DNA of 64,000 nucleotides, from positions 62,001-126,000 of the forward strand of contig NZ_JAUSTE010000001.1 of assembly GCF_030812675.1 (NCBI RefSeq), written 5' to 3'. Positions 55,491-63,937 of the stretch are shown here, in pieces. The translations under genes were made by a program, and so were the position numbers. Each line of letters starts with the position of its first letter. Positions within the stretch are counted from its first letter, which is position 1. Source of the DNA: Sinomonas atrocyanea (GTDB taxonomy: Bacteria > Actinomycetota > Actinomycetes > Actinomycetales > Micrococcaceae). The notes beneath the pieces were generated by a model that saw only the letters and a program-made list of their open reading frames with translations, was not told the origin of the DNA and made no database searches.

Positions 55491-56419
55491 GGCGTGCCGA
55501 TGACCACGTCGAGGCCGAGGTCGAGGTTGACCACCGAGTGGGTGAGCGCCCCGACCGAGATGACGTCGACCCCGGTGGCCGCGATGGCGGCGACCGTGTC
55601 GAGGGTGACGCCGCCGCTGGCTTCGACGATCGCCCGGCCCCCGATGAGCTCGACGCCCGCGCGCAGGTCCTCGAGGCTGAAGTTGTCCAGCATGACCGTG
55701 TCCACACCGGCGGCGAGGACGGGCCCGATCTGGTCGATGCGGTCGACCTCGACCTCGACGTGGGTCGTGTGCCCGAGCCGGGCGCGGACGCCCTGGAGGG
55801 CCTCGGTGAGCCTGGCGGGGTCGCCGCCGGTGAGCACGGCGAGGTGGTTGTCCTTGGCCATGACGGCGTCGGAGAGGCTGAACCGGTGGTTGCGGCCGCC
55901 GCCGCACCGCACGGCGTACCGTTCGAGCTCGCGCAGCCCCGGCGTCGTCTTGCGGGTGTCGACGATCCGCGCCCGGGTCCCGGCGGTCCGCGCGACGTAC
56001 TCGGCAGTGAGGGCCGCGATGGCGCTCATGCGCTGCACGAGGTTGAGCACCACGCGTTCGGCGGTGAGGATCGCCTGCGCCCTGCCGGTGACCCGGGCCA
56101 GGACGGCGCCGGCTGTGAAGGCCTCACCGTCGCTGGCGAGGAGCTCGACGGCCGCGTCGGCGTCGTGGAAGCGGAAACCGGCCTCGACGATGGGACCGCC
56201 CGAGAAGACGCCGGGTACCCGGGCCCGCAGCTCGGCAGTAGCCGTCGCTTCGGCGGGGATCAGCAGGAGGGAGGTGAGGTCGCCGCTCGGGGTGTCCTCG
56301 GCGTACGCCGCCTCGAGCACCCGCCGCACAGCGCCCGGAGCCAGCGGGATGGGCGGGAGCGCTGTCCCGGTCGGCGCGACGCTGCGGGCAGTGCTGGTGG
56401 CCTCTGCGGTGTGGGTCAT
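55487..56419 (-). CDS. nadC: Quinolinate phosphoribosyltransferase
   Basis: 310 residues. It condenses quinolinate with PRPP to nicotinate mononucleotide. Visible are EDTPSGDLTSLL, LNLVQRMSAIAALTAEYV, the DTRKTTPGLRELERYAVRCGG substrate and phosphate site region (broken here for length), and EVEVDRIDQI. The C-terminal TIM-like barrel ends HSVVNLDLGLDVV. The start lies 1 nt after the nadB stop. It is the third biosynthetic gene of the NAD operon. Confidence 0.95.
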   Translation of the reverse strand: MTHTAEATSTARSVAPTGTALPPIPLAPGAVRRVLEAAYAEDTPSGDLTSLLLIPAEATATAELRARVPGVFSGGPIVEAGFRFHDADAAVELLASDGEAFTAGAVLARVTGRAQAILTAERVVLNLVQRMSAIAALTAEYVARTAGTRARIVDTRKTTPGLRELERYAVRCGGGRNHRFSLSDAVMAKDNHLAVLTGGDPARLTEALQGVRARLGHTTHVEVEVDRIDQIGPVLAAGVDTVMLDNFSLEDLRAGVELIGGRAIVEASGGVTLDTVAAIAATGVDVISVGALTHSVVNLDLGLDVVIGTP

Positions 56420-56420
56420 G

Positions 56421-58163
56421 TCAGGCGGTCCTTCCGAGGAGTGCGTGCTGGGAGGCGGCCGACTCGGTGGCGGCGCTGCCCGGGTGGCGCACGACGGCGG
56501 GACGCGGCGTCCCGTGCGCCGCGGCCCCGCGCGCCGAGCTTCCCTCGCGCGCCGTGCTGTTGAGCGGGGCGGGCAGGCGCCGGTCGGGGAAGTCGAGCCG
56601 GAAGTGCGCTCCGACGGACTCCTCCCGGGCCTCCGCCGCGGCGGCGAGGAGACGTCCGAGGAGGAGCAGGTGGGCGGTCTCCGAATCGTCGGCGGTCCAT
56701 CCGCGGAGCGTACGGGTGAGGCGCGCGAGGCCGCTGCCGTCCCGGATCACCCCGCCGTCCGCCTGCATCGCATCGGCGACGAGCGCCCGCCCCGCCTCCT
56801 CCGGGAGCGTCCGGGCGTCCTCGGCCGGGAAGGCGTCCACGACGTGCGCGTCGGCAACGTCCGGACCGCCCCATCCGCGGGCAGAGGAGCCGGAGCGACC
56901 GGCCGAGAGTGCGTGCCGCACGGCGCGCCCGGCGAAGACGACCCCCTCGAGCAGGGAGTTCGAGGCGAGGCGGTTGGCTCCGTGGACGCCGGTGCAGGCG
57001 GCCTCCCCGACGGCATAGAGGCCGGGGACGCTCGTGGCGCCGTGGAGGTCGGTCGCGACGCCGCCCATCCAATAGTGCGCGGCGGGGCCGATGGGCAGGG
57101 GCTCCCGGCGCCAGTCGAACCCGGCGGCGCGGGTCATCGCGTCGAGGCCCGGGAAGCGGCCCGCGAGGAAGCCGTCGCCGTGGAGGCCCTCGAGCGCGGT
57201 GGCATCCAGGTACGCGTGGCCGCCGCCCGCGCGGGCGTGCAGCGCGAGGGCGCGGGAGACCACGTCCCGCGGGGCGAGCTCGCCGAGCGGATGGTAGTCG
57301 GCGACGAAGCGGCGCCCCGACGCGTCGCGGATCACCGCGCCCTCTCCGCGCACCGCCTCCGAGATGAGCGACGAGCGCAGCGCGCCGTCGGGGCCTGCGA
57401 CCTGGAGCGCCGTGGGGTGGAACTGGTAGAACTCGAGGTCGCGGAGCGCGGCGCCGGCCAGGAAGGCGAGGGCGATGCCGTCGCCGGTCGCGACCGCTGG
57501 GTTGGTGGTCTGGGCGAACAGCTGGCCCGCTCCCCCGGTGGCGAGTACCACGGCGTCGGCCCGGACGCGCTCGGCGCTGCGGTCCGCATCGCGGGTGAAG
57601 GCGACCCCGGCGACGGCACCGCTGTCGAGGAGGATCCCTGTGGCTCTGGCGTCCTCGTGCACGGCGACGCGTCCCTCGGCCTCGAGAGCGCGCAGGCGGC
57701 GTATCAGGGCGCGGGTGATCCCCGCGCCGCTCGCGTCCCCGCCGGCGTGCAGGATGCGGGGGAACGAGTGGGCTGCCTCGAGACCGAGCAGGGGACGCCC
57801 GTCGGGGCCGAGATCGAATGCGACGCCCCGGCCGGCGAGATCCGTGACGGAGCCCGCGGCGGACCTGCACATCAGTTCGACGGCCGGGCGCGAGCCGATC
57901 CCGGCACCGGCGGCGATGGTGTCCGCCACGTGGCTGGCGACGGTGTCCCCGGGGGCGCGCTGCCCCTCGGGCAGGACCGCGGCGTAGCCGCCCTGGGCCA
58001 GCATGCTGTTGCTGTCCGCGAGGCGCGCCTTGGTCAGGAGCACGACGTCGGCCCCCGCCTCGGCGGCCGATACCGCCGCGGTGAGGCCGGCGGCGCCGCT
58101 GCCCACCACGACGAGCTGCCGGAGCCCGTCGGGTGTCGCCGCGCCCACGCCCCGCGGTGTCAC
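56421..58163 (-). CDS. nadB: L-aspartate oxidase
   Basis: 580 residues. It oxidises aspartate to iminoaspartate, the substrate of NadA. The FAD motif is LVVVGSGAAGLTAAVSAAEAG, SNSMLAQGGYAAV and EFYQFHPTAL follow, and the HGANRLASNSLLEG motif is typical of the succinate dehydrogenase/NadB flavoprotein family. GTG 58163 overlaps the nadA stop as GTGA. The last 35 residues include a stretch encoded by a hairpin (56486-56520) and look non-conserved. Cytosolic; works with NadA. Confidence 0.95.
   Translation of the reverse strand: MTPRGVGAATPDGLRQLVVVGSGAAGLTAAVSAAEAGADVVLLTKARLADSNSMLAQGGYAAVLPEGQRAPGDTVASHVADTIAAGAGIGSRPAVELMCRSAAGSVTDLAGRGVAFDLGPDGRPLLGLEAAHSFPRILHAGGDASGAGITRALIRRLRALEAEGRVAVHEDARATGILLDSGAVAGVAFTRDADRSAERVRADAVVLATGGAGQLFAQTTNPAVATGDGIALAFLAGAALRDLEFYQFHPTALQVAGPDGALRSSLISEAVRGEGAVIRDASGRRFVADYHPLGELAPRDVVSRALALHARAGGGHAYLDATALEGLHGDGFLAGRFPGLDAMTRAAGFDWRREPLPIGPAAHYWMGGVATDLHGATSVPGLYAVGEAACTGVHGANRLASNSLLEGVVFAGRAVRHALSAGRSGSSARGWGGPDVADAHVVDAFPAEDARTLPEEAGRALVADAMQADGGVIRDGSGLARLTRTLRGWTADDSETAHLLLLGRLLAAAAEAREESVGAHFRLDFPDRRLPAPLNSTAREGSSARGAAAHGTPRPAVVRHPGSAATESAASQHALLGRTA
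56486..56520. repeat. Palindrome inside the 3' end of nadB
   Basis: GGCGCACG and CGTGCGCC form an outer stem around GGGAC/GTCCC. The left side reads GCGCACGACGGCGGG, similar to the palindrome at 1561-1596, and both are translated as PAVVR in the host frame. It may be a dispersed element inserted in frame. Confidence 0.45.
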
Positions 58164-59455
58164 GGCCGCGCCGCCAGCATGCGCTCGAGGGCCACGCGCG
58201 CGGTCGAGGCGACCTCGGCCGGGACCTCGATGCGGTTGCGCACCTCGCCCTCGACGAGGCCCTCCAGGACCCAGGCGAGGTAGCCGGGATGGATCCGGTA
58301 CATGGTCGAGCAGGGGCAGATCACCGGGTCGAGGCAGAAGACCGTGTGCTGGGGGTACTCGGCGGCGAGCCGGTTCACGAGGTTGACCTCGGTGCCGATC
58401 GCGAACACGGTGGGCTCGGTGGCCCCCGCGATCGCCTTGCGGATGTAGTCGGTCGACCCGTACTCGTCGGCCGCGTCGACGACCTCCATGGGGCATTCGG
58501 GGTGCACGATCACCCGCACGCCCGGGTACTCCGCGCGGGCCTTCTCGATCTGGGCGACGGAGAAGCGCTTGTGGACGGAGCAGAAGCCGTGCCAGAGGAT
58601 CACGCGGGAGTCCTGGAGGGTGGCCGCGTCGTTGCCGCCCAGGGGCTTGCGCGGGCTCCACATCGGCATCTGCTCCAGCGGGACGCCCATGGCCTTGGCG
58701 GTGTTGCGGCCCAGATGCTGGTCCGGGAAGAAGAGCACGCGCTGCCCACGCTCGAACGCCCACTCGAGCACCGTGGCGGCGTTGGAGGACGTGCACACGA
58801 TCCCCCCGTGCTCGCCGCAGAAGCCCTTGAGGGCGGCGGACGAGTTCATGTAGGTCACGGGAATGACGGGCACGCGGCCCTCCGCGTCCGGCTCCGTCCC
58901 GAAGAGCTCCTCGAGCTGCGCCCAGGCCTGCTCCACCGAGTCGATGTCCGCCATGTCCGCCATCGAGCAGCCCGCGGCGAGGTTCGGGAGGATGACGGCC
59001 TGATCCGGGCGGGAGAGGATGTCCGCGGTCTCGGCCATGAAGTGGACGCCGCAGAACACGATCGCCTCGGCGTCGGGCCGGGTGAGGGCGGCGTTGGCGA
59101 GCTGGAAGGAGTCGCCCACGAAGTCGGCGTGCTCGACGACCTCGTCTCGCTGGTAGAAGTGGCCGAGGACCACGACCCGGTCGCCGAGCTCCTCCTTGGC
59201 GGCCGTGATCCGTGCGTGCAGCTCCGCCTCGGTCGCCTGCTTGTACTCCTCGGGCAGCTGGCCCTGGCGCGGGGTCGACGCGGGGGCACGGTCTGCGGCC
59301 GATGCACCGGGCCCGTACGCGGGCATGCCGCGCAGCGCCTCCGCGGCGTCGAACTCCCACGGGCCCTTCGCGAGGTCGGCGCTGCAGGTGCCCGCGGCGG
59401 CGGCCTCGGCCTCCGCACGGGTGACGAGGCTGATGGCGGTGGCGACAGATGTCAT
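58160..59455 (-). CDS. nadA: Quinolinate synthase
   Basis: 431 residues. It condenses iminoaspartate with dihydroxyacetone phosphate to quinolinate using a 4Fe-4S cluster. The three cluster cysteines are probably those in FCGVHFMAET, VCTSSNAATV and ICPCSTMYRI. LGHFYQRDEVVEHADFVGDS and VHPECPMEV are family motifs. An N-terminal extension of about 75 residues is typical of the actinobacterial form. ATG 59455 overlaps the NUDIX regulator stop as ATGA. Confidence 0.96.
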   Translation of the reverse strand: MTSVATAISLVTRAEAEAAAAGTCSADLAKGPWEFDAAEALRGMPAYGPGASAADRAPASTPRQGQLPEEYKQATEAELHARITAAKEELGDRVVVLGHFYQRDEVVEHADFVGDSFQLANAALTRPDAEAIVFCGVHFMAETADILSRPDQAVILPNLAAGCSMADMADIDSVEQAWAQLEELFGTEPDAEGRVPVIPVTYMNSSAALKGFCGEHGGIVCTSSNAATVLEWAFERGQRVLFFPDQHLGRNTAKAMGVPLEQMPMWSPRKPLGGNDAATLQDSRVILWHGFCSVHKRFSVAQIEKARAEYPGVRVIVHPECPMEVVDAADEYGSTDYIRKAIAGATEPTVFAIGTEVNLVNRLAAEYPQHTVFCLDPVICPCSTMYRIHPGYLAWVLEGLVEGEVRNRIEVPAEVASTARVALERMLAARP

Positions 59456-60342
59456 GGCGTGCTCCTGGTGGATGCTGCTGGGGCTGGTGCGGTCTGGGAC
59501 GGGTCGGCCGGTGAGGGGGCCGCTGGGCTGGGTGCCGTCTGGGGCGGCGGGGCGGTCGTGGCGTCGATCCGCCCGCGCGCCCCGGTGTAGCGGTAGAGCC
59601 TCGGAGGACGGTGCCGCCCTCCTTCGAGGACCTCGTCGGTGGGCTCGATCTCGGCCATGCCCTTGAGCTGGCGGCGGAAGTTGGCGGGGTCGAGCGGGCG
59701 GCCGAGCACGGCCTCGTAGACCTCGCGCAGCTGGGCGAGGGTGAACTTCTCCCCGAGGAAGTGGTAGGCGATCTGGGCGTACTCGATCTTGCTGCGCAGG
59801 CGCCAGAGCGCGTAGTCCACGATCTCCCGGTGGTCGAACGCGAGCCCGCCGTCCCGCTCGCCGGCGGTGTCGGCCCGGTGCCAGGCGACGTTCTCGTCCT
59901 CCTCGCCGAGGAGTTCGGCCTCCGTGGCGCGGACCAGCGCCCAGTAGACGATGGAGACCACCCGCTGGCTGCCGCGCTCGGGCCGGCTCGATCGGTTGAG
60001 GCCGCCGAACGCGTAGAGCTGCTCGAGGTACTCGGGCTCGAGTCCGGTGGTCTGCTGGAGGTTCCGGCGCGCCGCGTCCTCGAGGGACTCCGTCGGTGCG
60101 AGGGGCCCGCCGGGGAGCGCCCAGCGGCCCTTGAACGGCTCCTTGACGCGCCGGACGAGCGGGATCCACAGGGTGGGGCCGCCGCCTGACTCACTCCGGG
60201 CCGACTCCGGGGTCAGGGCGAAGATCACCGTGGAGATCGCGAGTGACGGCGGCAGCTGGGCCCGCTCCGAGACGTTGGCGCCCACGGCGGCGTGCGGGCC
60301 CACGGCGGCCGGCGCGGCGGAGGACGGGAAGATCCCGCTCAT
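59452..60342 (-). CDS. NUDIX/winged-helix regulator (NrtR-like)
   Basis: 296 residues. The N-terminal NUDIX-like domain (ALPGGPLAPTESLEDAARRNLQ) has a degenerate NUDIX box: family RExxEE residues are not all present, as in NrtR repressors that bind ADP-ribose. A C-terminal winged helix (FTLAQLREVYEAVLGRPLD, NFRRQLKGM) and a Pro/Ala-rich tail follow. NrtR proteins repress NAD genes. ATG 60342 has GGAGG five nt upstream. It is the first gene of the NAD operon, 48 bp downstream of a 23-bp palindrome, so it probably autoregulates. Confidence 0.87.
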   Translation of the reverse strand: MSGIFPSSAAPAAVGPHAAVGANVSERAQLPPSLAISTVIFALTPESARSESGGGPTLWIPLVRRVKEPFKGRWALPGGPLAPTESLEDAARRNLQQTTGLEPEYLEQLYAFGGLNRSSRPERGSQRVVSIVYWALVRATEAELLGEEDENVAWHRADTAGERDGGLAFDHREIVDYALWRLRSKIEYAQIAYHFLGEKFTLAQLREVYEAVLGRPLDPANFRRQLKGMAEIEPTDEVLEGGRHRPPRLYRYTGARGRIDATTAPPPQTAPSPAAPSPADPSQTAPAPAASTRSTP

Positions 60343-60389
60343 GCGCACCTCCAGCCGTCGAGGTCAGGGCGGCCCAGGGGCCCGCACTA

Positions 60390-60412
60390 GTTAGAGTCAA
60401 AGTGACTTTAAC
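60390..60412. promoter_or_regulatory. Predicted NrtR operator
   Basis: Left half GTTAGAGTCA and right half TGACTTTAAC are reverse complements with one mismatch around a 3-nt centre (AAG). It lies in an otherwise GC-rich 128-bp gap, 48 bp upstream of the NUDIX regulator start. The AGTCA...TGACT core resembles NrtR boxes of other bacteria by memory; identity is inferred from context. Confidence 0.7.
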
Positions 60413-60470
60413 TCATGATACGCCGCCGCTGGCCTCGGCACCAAAAGGTGACGGCCGGAGCCCGCCGCCC

Positions 60471-60941
60471 TCAGCTCCTCGCGGCGGCCTCGAGCAGGGG
60501 CAGCGTGCGCCCCTCGAAGTGGGTGTTGAGCACGATCACCGAGGAGGAACGGACCACCGCGCGCGTGGCGGTGACGGCGTCGAGCACGCGCTGGAGGTCG
60601 GAGTTGGAGCGGGCGGCGACCCGCGCCATGAGGTCGCTGTCCCCCGACACGGTGTGGACCTCGAGCACCTCCGGGATCTCGGCGAGGGCCACCGCGACGG
60701 CGTCGTGTCCGGAGTCCTGGTTGATCGTCAGCGAGCAGAAGGCCACGACGGGGAACCCGAAGGCGCGCGGCTCCGGATGCGGAGCCCACTGCCCGATGAC
60801 ACCGCTCGCCACCATCCGGTCGAGCCGGGCCTGGACCGTGGCACGGGCCACCTTGAGGATCCGCGACGCCTCGAGCACGTTCATGCGGTGCTCGTCGGTG
60901 AACAGCCGGACAATCCTGGCGTCGAGCTCGTCGACCTTCAT
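60471..60941 (-). CDS. Lrp/AsnC-family transcriptional regulator
   Basis: 156 residues. The winged helix spans residues 1-60 (NVLEASRILKVARATVQARLDRM), and a RAM ligand-binding domain with VHTVSGDSDLMARVA follows. Lrp proteins sense amino acids. GGAGG precedes ATG 60941. It is divergent from an amino-acid permease, with 253 bp between that carry a GCGCATTGTGTC element, similar to palindromes upstream of the E1 alpha gene. It may control both. Confidence 0.92.
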   Translation of the reverse strand: MKVDELDARIVRLFTDEHRMNVLEASRILKVARATVQARLDRMVASGVIGQWAPHPEPRAFGFPVVAFCSLTINQDSGHDAVAVALAEIPEVLEVHTVSGDSDLMARVAARSNSDLQRVLDAVTATRAVVRSSSVIVLNTHFEGRTLPLLEAAARS

Positions 60942-61194
60942 GCGGGCCTCCAGATCAGGGTCGGAGCGAAAGGGGTCTGCGGATCAGATCGAATGCTACA
61001 GATTGATGATCCGGCGCGCATGCACTGCGCATTGTGTCAACTTCCGCGCCGCCCGGCGGGCTCTTCCTGCACATCCTGCGTAGGGGCGTGAGGTGCACCA
61101 CACGGCCCTCCGCCAAAGGCGCTATGGTCAGTGGGTCCTCTGGCCGACGGCGCCCATCCTGCGACGGCGGCCACCGATCCTCCGAAAGACGGAA

Positions 61195-62661
61195 ATGACA
61201 GCTATGCAAACGTCAGACGGCCTCGGGACCGCGTCAACGACGACGCAGCCTCCGCGGCTCGGGCCCTCGATGTCGCCGCGGCAGCTCACCATGATGGGCC
61301 TCGGCAGTGCCATCGGGGCCGGCCTGTTCATCGGCTCGGGAGCGGGCATCCAGGCCGCCGGCCCGGCGGTCCTCATCTCCTACCTCGTGGCCGGCACCCT
61401 CATCATCATCGTGATGTGGGCCCTGGGCGAGATGGCGGCCGCCAACCCCAACAGCGGCGCGTTCTCGGTCTACACCGGCAAGGCCCTCGGCGGCGTCGCC
61501 GGCGCCACCGTCGGATGGCTGTGGTGGTGCCAGCTCGTCGTCGTGATCGCCGCAGAGGCCCTCGGCGCCGCCGGCCTGCTCGCCACGGTCTTCCCGGCGC
61601 TGCCCGTGTGGCTCATGGCGCTGGTCTTCATGGGCGCCTTCACGGCCGTGAACCTCACCGGCGTGCGCAACTTCGGCGAGTTCGAGTTCTGGTTCGCGCT
61701 GCTCAAGGTCGCCGCGATCGTCATCTTCCTGCTCGTGGGCGCCGCCCTCCTGTTCGGCTGGCTCCCCCACGCGGCGTCGCCGGGGCTGTCCCACTTCATG
61801 GCCGACGGCGGATTCGCGCCCCACGGCATGGGCGGCATCGCGACCGGCCTGTTCGTCGTCGCATTCGCCTTCGGCGGCACGGAGATCGTCTCCGTCGCCG
61901 CGGCCGAGACGCGCGATCCCGCGCGCAGCGTGGCCCGGGCCGTCCGCACGGTGGTGTGGCGCATCCTCGTGTTCTACATCGGCTCCATCTTCGTCATCGC
62001 CGCCGTGATCCCGTGGAACTCCCCCGAACTCAAGAGCCCGTTCGCCGGCGTCCTCGACCTCGCGGGCCTGCCCGGCGCCGCCACGGTGATCACCCTCGTG
62101 GCGGTCGTCGCACTCCTGTCCGCGCTCAACGCCAACCTCTACGGCGCCTCGCGGATGATCTTCTCCCTGGCCGAGCGCCGGGAGGCGCCGCGCGCCCTCA
62201 CGTCGCTGACCAAGACCAGGGTCCCGGCCCTCGCCGTCGCGGCGTCGGTCGCCTTCGGCTTCATCGCCACGGTGCTCGAGCTCCTGTTCCCCGACCATGT
62301 CCTGCCGCTGCTGCTGAACTTCGTCGGGTCCACGTGCCTGATCGTCTGGGGTTCGGCGCTCGTCTCGCAGATCGTGCTGCGCCGCCGCGCCGATGCCGCG
62401 GGCACCGCGCTGCCCCTGCGCATGGCAGGCTTCCCGTGGCTGTCCGCCTTCGGCGTCGTGCTCCTCGCCGCGATCTTCACGGTAGGCCTCATCGGAGCGG
62501 ACAGCCGCGCCCAGCTGCTGAGCACGTTCGTCCTCGTCGCCGCCATCGCCGCCGGCGCCTGGCTGCGACGCCGCGCGGTGGCGGGACAGCCCGCCGGGGT
62601 CAGCACGGAAGACGAGCCCGGTCCGCGGGATCTGGCAGGCACGGGAGACGCTGGCCGCTGA
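61195..62661 (+). CDS. Amino-acid permease (APC superfamily)
   Basis: 488 residues with about 12 transmembrane helices. TM1 has GLGSAIGAGLFIGSGAGI, and FAFGGTEIVSVAAAETRDP is typical of GabP/AroP/ProY-like permeases. Charged residues at loop ends fit the family. The substrate is unknown; the Lrp gene beside it and the 2-oxoacid dehydrogenase after it suggest a branched-chain or similar amino acid. ATG 61195 follows GAAAGACGGAA; ATG 61204 is an alternative. A strong terminator follows. Confidence 0.9.
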   Translation: MTAMQTSDGLGTASTTTQPPRLGPSMSPRQLTMMGLGSAIGAGLFIGSGAGIQAAGPAVLISYLVAGTLIIIVMWALGEMAAANPNSGAFSVYTGKALGGVAGATVGWLWWCQLVVVIAAEALGAAGLLATVFPALPVWLMALVFMGAFTAVNLTGVRNFGEFEFWFALLKVAAIVIFLLVGAALLFGWLPHAASPGLSHFMADGGFAPHGMGGIATGLFVVAFAFGGTEIVSVAAAETRDPARSVARAVRTVVWRILVFYIGSIFVIAAVIPWNSPELKSPFAGVLDLAGLPGAATVITLVAVVALLSALNANLYGASRMIFSLAERREAPRALTSLTKTRVPALAVAASVAFGFIATVLELLFPDHVLPLLLNFVGSTCLIVWGSALVSQIVLRRRADAAGTALPLRMAGFPWLSAFGVVLLAAIFTVGLIGADSRAQLLSTFVLVAAIAAGAWLRRRAVAGQPAGVSTEDEPGPRDLAGTGDAGR

Positions 62662-62676
62662 TCCAGCCCCCTCGCC

Positions 62677-62721
62677 GCCGCGGGCCCGGACCACGCACCC
62701 AGCGTGGTCCGGGCCCGCGGC
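62677..62721 (+). terminator. Permease terminator
   Basis: Perfect 20-bp stem (arms begin GCCGCGGGCCCGG and end CCGGGCCCGCGGC) with a 5-nt loop, then CGTCTCTGT, 16 bp after the permease stop. Confidence 0.85.
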
Positions 62722-62743
62722 CGTCTCTGTCCTGAGAGCGGTA

Positions 62744-62842
62744 GCACATTGTGCAGTGATCTAGGCCACAGCAGGCGTTCGCTATACAGATTGCAAGCTT
62801 GACATCAGAACGATTGCACACACTGTGCGCCCCGCGTACGGT
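62744..62842 (+). promoter_or_regulatory. Promoter and paired operators of the E1 operon
   Basis: Two palindromes: GCACA-T-TGTGC at 62744-62754 and GCACA-CAC-TGTGC at 62816-62828, about 72 bp apart. The second overlaps a TTGCAC box (62814-62819) paired with TACGGT (62837-62842) at 17 bp. The -10 box ends 6 nt before ATG 62849, giving a leaderless start. The layout suits cooperative repression by a dimeric regulator such as the nearby Lrp. Confidence 0.55.
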
Positions 62843-62848
62843 CCTGCT

Positions 62849-63937
62849 ATGCAGACTTCACCGACAGCACAGGCCTCGACCGGCCGTGCGGGCCTCGCCG
62901 GGGCGCACCCGGACCCGTTGCCGGAGCTCCCCGCGGCGGCCCCCGTGACCGACGCAGACCTCCTCGAGCTCTACCGGCTCATGACGGCGGTCCGGCAGCT
63001 CGACCTCGCCGCCGTCGCGTGGCAGCGCCAGGGCATCCTCCCCGCCTACGCGCCCGAGCTCGGGCAGGAGGCCGCCCAGGTCGCCTCGGCGCTCGCCCTG
63101 GACCTCTCGCGGGACTTCGCGTTCCCCACCTACCGGGAGCTGGGCGTCGCCCGCGCGGCAGGGGTGGACATGGTCGAGTACATGTCCACCCATCTGGCCA
63201 CGTGGCACGGCGGGCTCTGGGACGCTGCCGCGACGCACGTCGCGCCGATCCAGGCCGTCGTCGCGGGCTCGGTCCTGCACGCGGTGGGGTGGGCGCACGG
63301 CCAGACCCTCGCGGGGGAACCCGGCGTCGCCATCACCTACCTCGGCGACGGAGCCTCGAGCCAGGGCGACGTGCACGAGGCCATGAACTTCGCCGGAGTC
63401 TTCAGGGCACCGGTCGTCTTCTTCGTGCAGAACAACGGCTGGGCCATCTCGGTGCCGACCGAGCGGCAGGTCGCGGGCGGCAGCGTCGCCGCGCGCGGCG
63501 CCGGCTACGGCATCCCGGCCCTCCAGGTCGACGGGAACGACGCCGCCGCCGTGCTCGAGGCGACCCGCCGCGCTGTCGCCCACGCCCGTGCGGGCCACGG
63601 GCCCGTGATCATCGAGGCGATGACGTACCGGCGCGGCCCGCACGCCACGAGCGACGACCCCGGCCGCTACCGCACGCTGGACCAGGAGCGCGCCGACGGC
63701 GGCGCCGACCCGCTGGTCCGGCTGCGCGAGCGCCTGACGGGCGAGGGCATCGCGGACGAGGCAGCGCTCGACGCCGCCGACGCCGCGGGAGCCGCCGAGG
63801 CCGAGGCGGTGCGCGAGGGCGTCCTGGCACTGGGCCCGCGCCCGGGTGCCGAGATGTTCGACTTCGTCTTCACCGAACCCACCGACGAGCTGCTGCAGCA
63901 GAAGGCTGCGTGGCGCGAGGAGTCCGAGCATGCCTGA
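62849..63937 (+). CDS. 2-oxoacid (branched-chain/pyruvate) dehydrogenase E1 alpha
   Basis: 362 residues. The ThDP-binding motif is LGDGASSQGDVHEAMNFAGVF with VQNNGWAISVP following, and the phosphorylation-loop-like TYRRGPHATSDDP is that of branched-chain E1 alpha. With E1 beta it decarboxylates 2-oxo acids for the E2 lipoyl enzyme. Branched-chain and pyruvate forms are hard to separate by eye; the Lrp and permease context favours branched-chain acids. Leaderless start at ATG 62849. The stop overlaps the E1 beta start by 8 bp. Confidence 0.92.
   Translation: MQTSPTAQASTGRAGLAGAHPDPLPELPAAAPVTDADLLELYRLMTAVRQLDLAAVAWQRQGILPAYAPELGQEAAQVASALALDLSRDFAFPTYRELGVARAAGVDMVEYMSTHLATWHGGLWDAAATHVAPIQAVVAGSVLHAVGWAHGQTLAGEPGVAITYLGDGASSQGDVHEAMNFAGVFRAPVVFFVQNNGWAISVPTERQVAGGSVAARGAGYGIPALQVDGNDAAAVLEATRRAVAHARAGHGPVIIEAMTYRRGPHATSDDPGRYRTLDQERADGGADPLVRLRERLTGEGIADEAALDAADAAGAAEAEAVREGVLALGPRPGAEMFDFVFTEPTDELLQQKAAWREESEHA

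Noticed and set aside
54624-58283. Very long plus-strand frame (1,219 codons) opposite nadB and nadC
   Set aside because: It is antisense to clear NAD genes and has repetitive Arg/Gly/Ala/Val composition typical of high-GC shadow frames.
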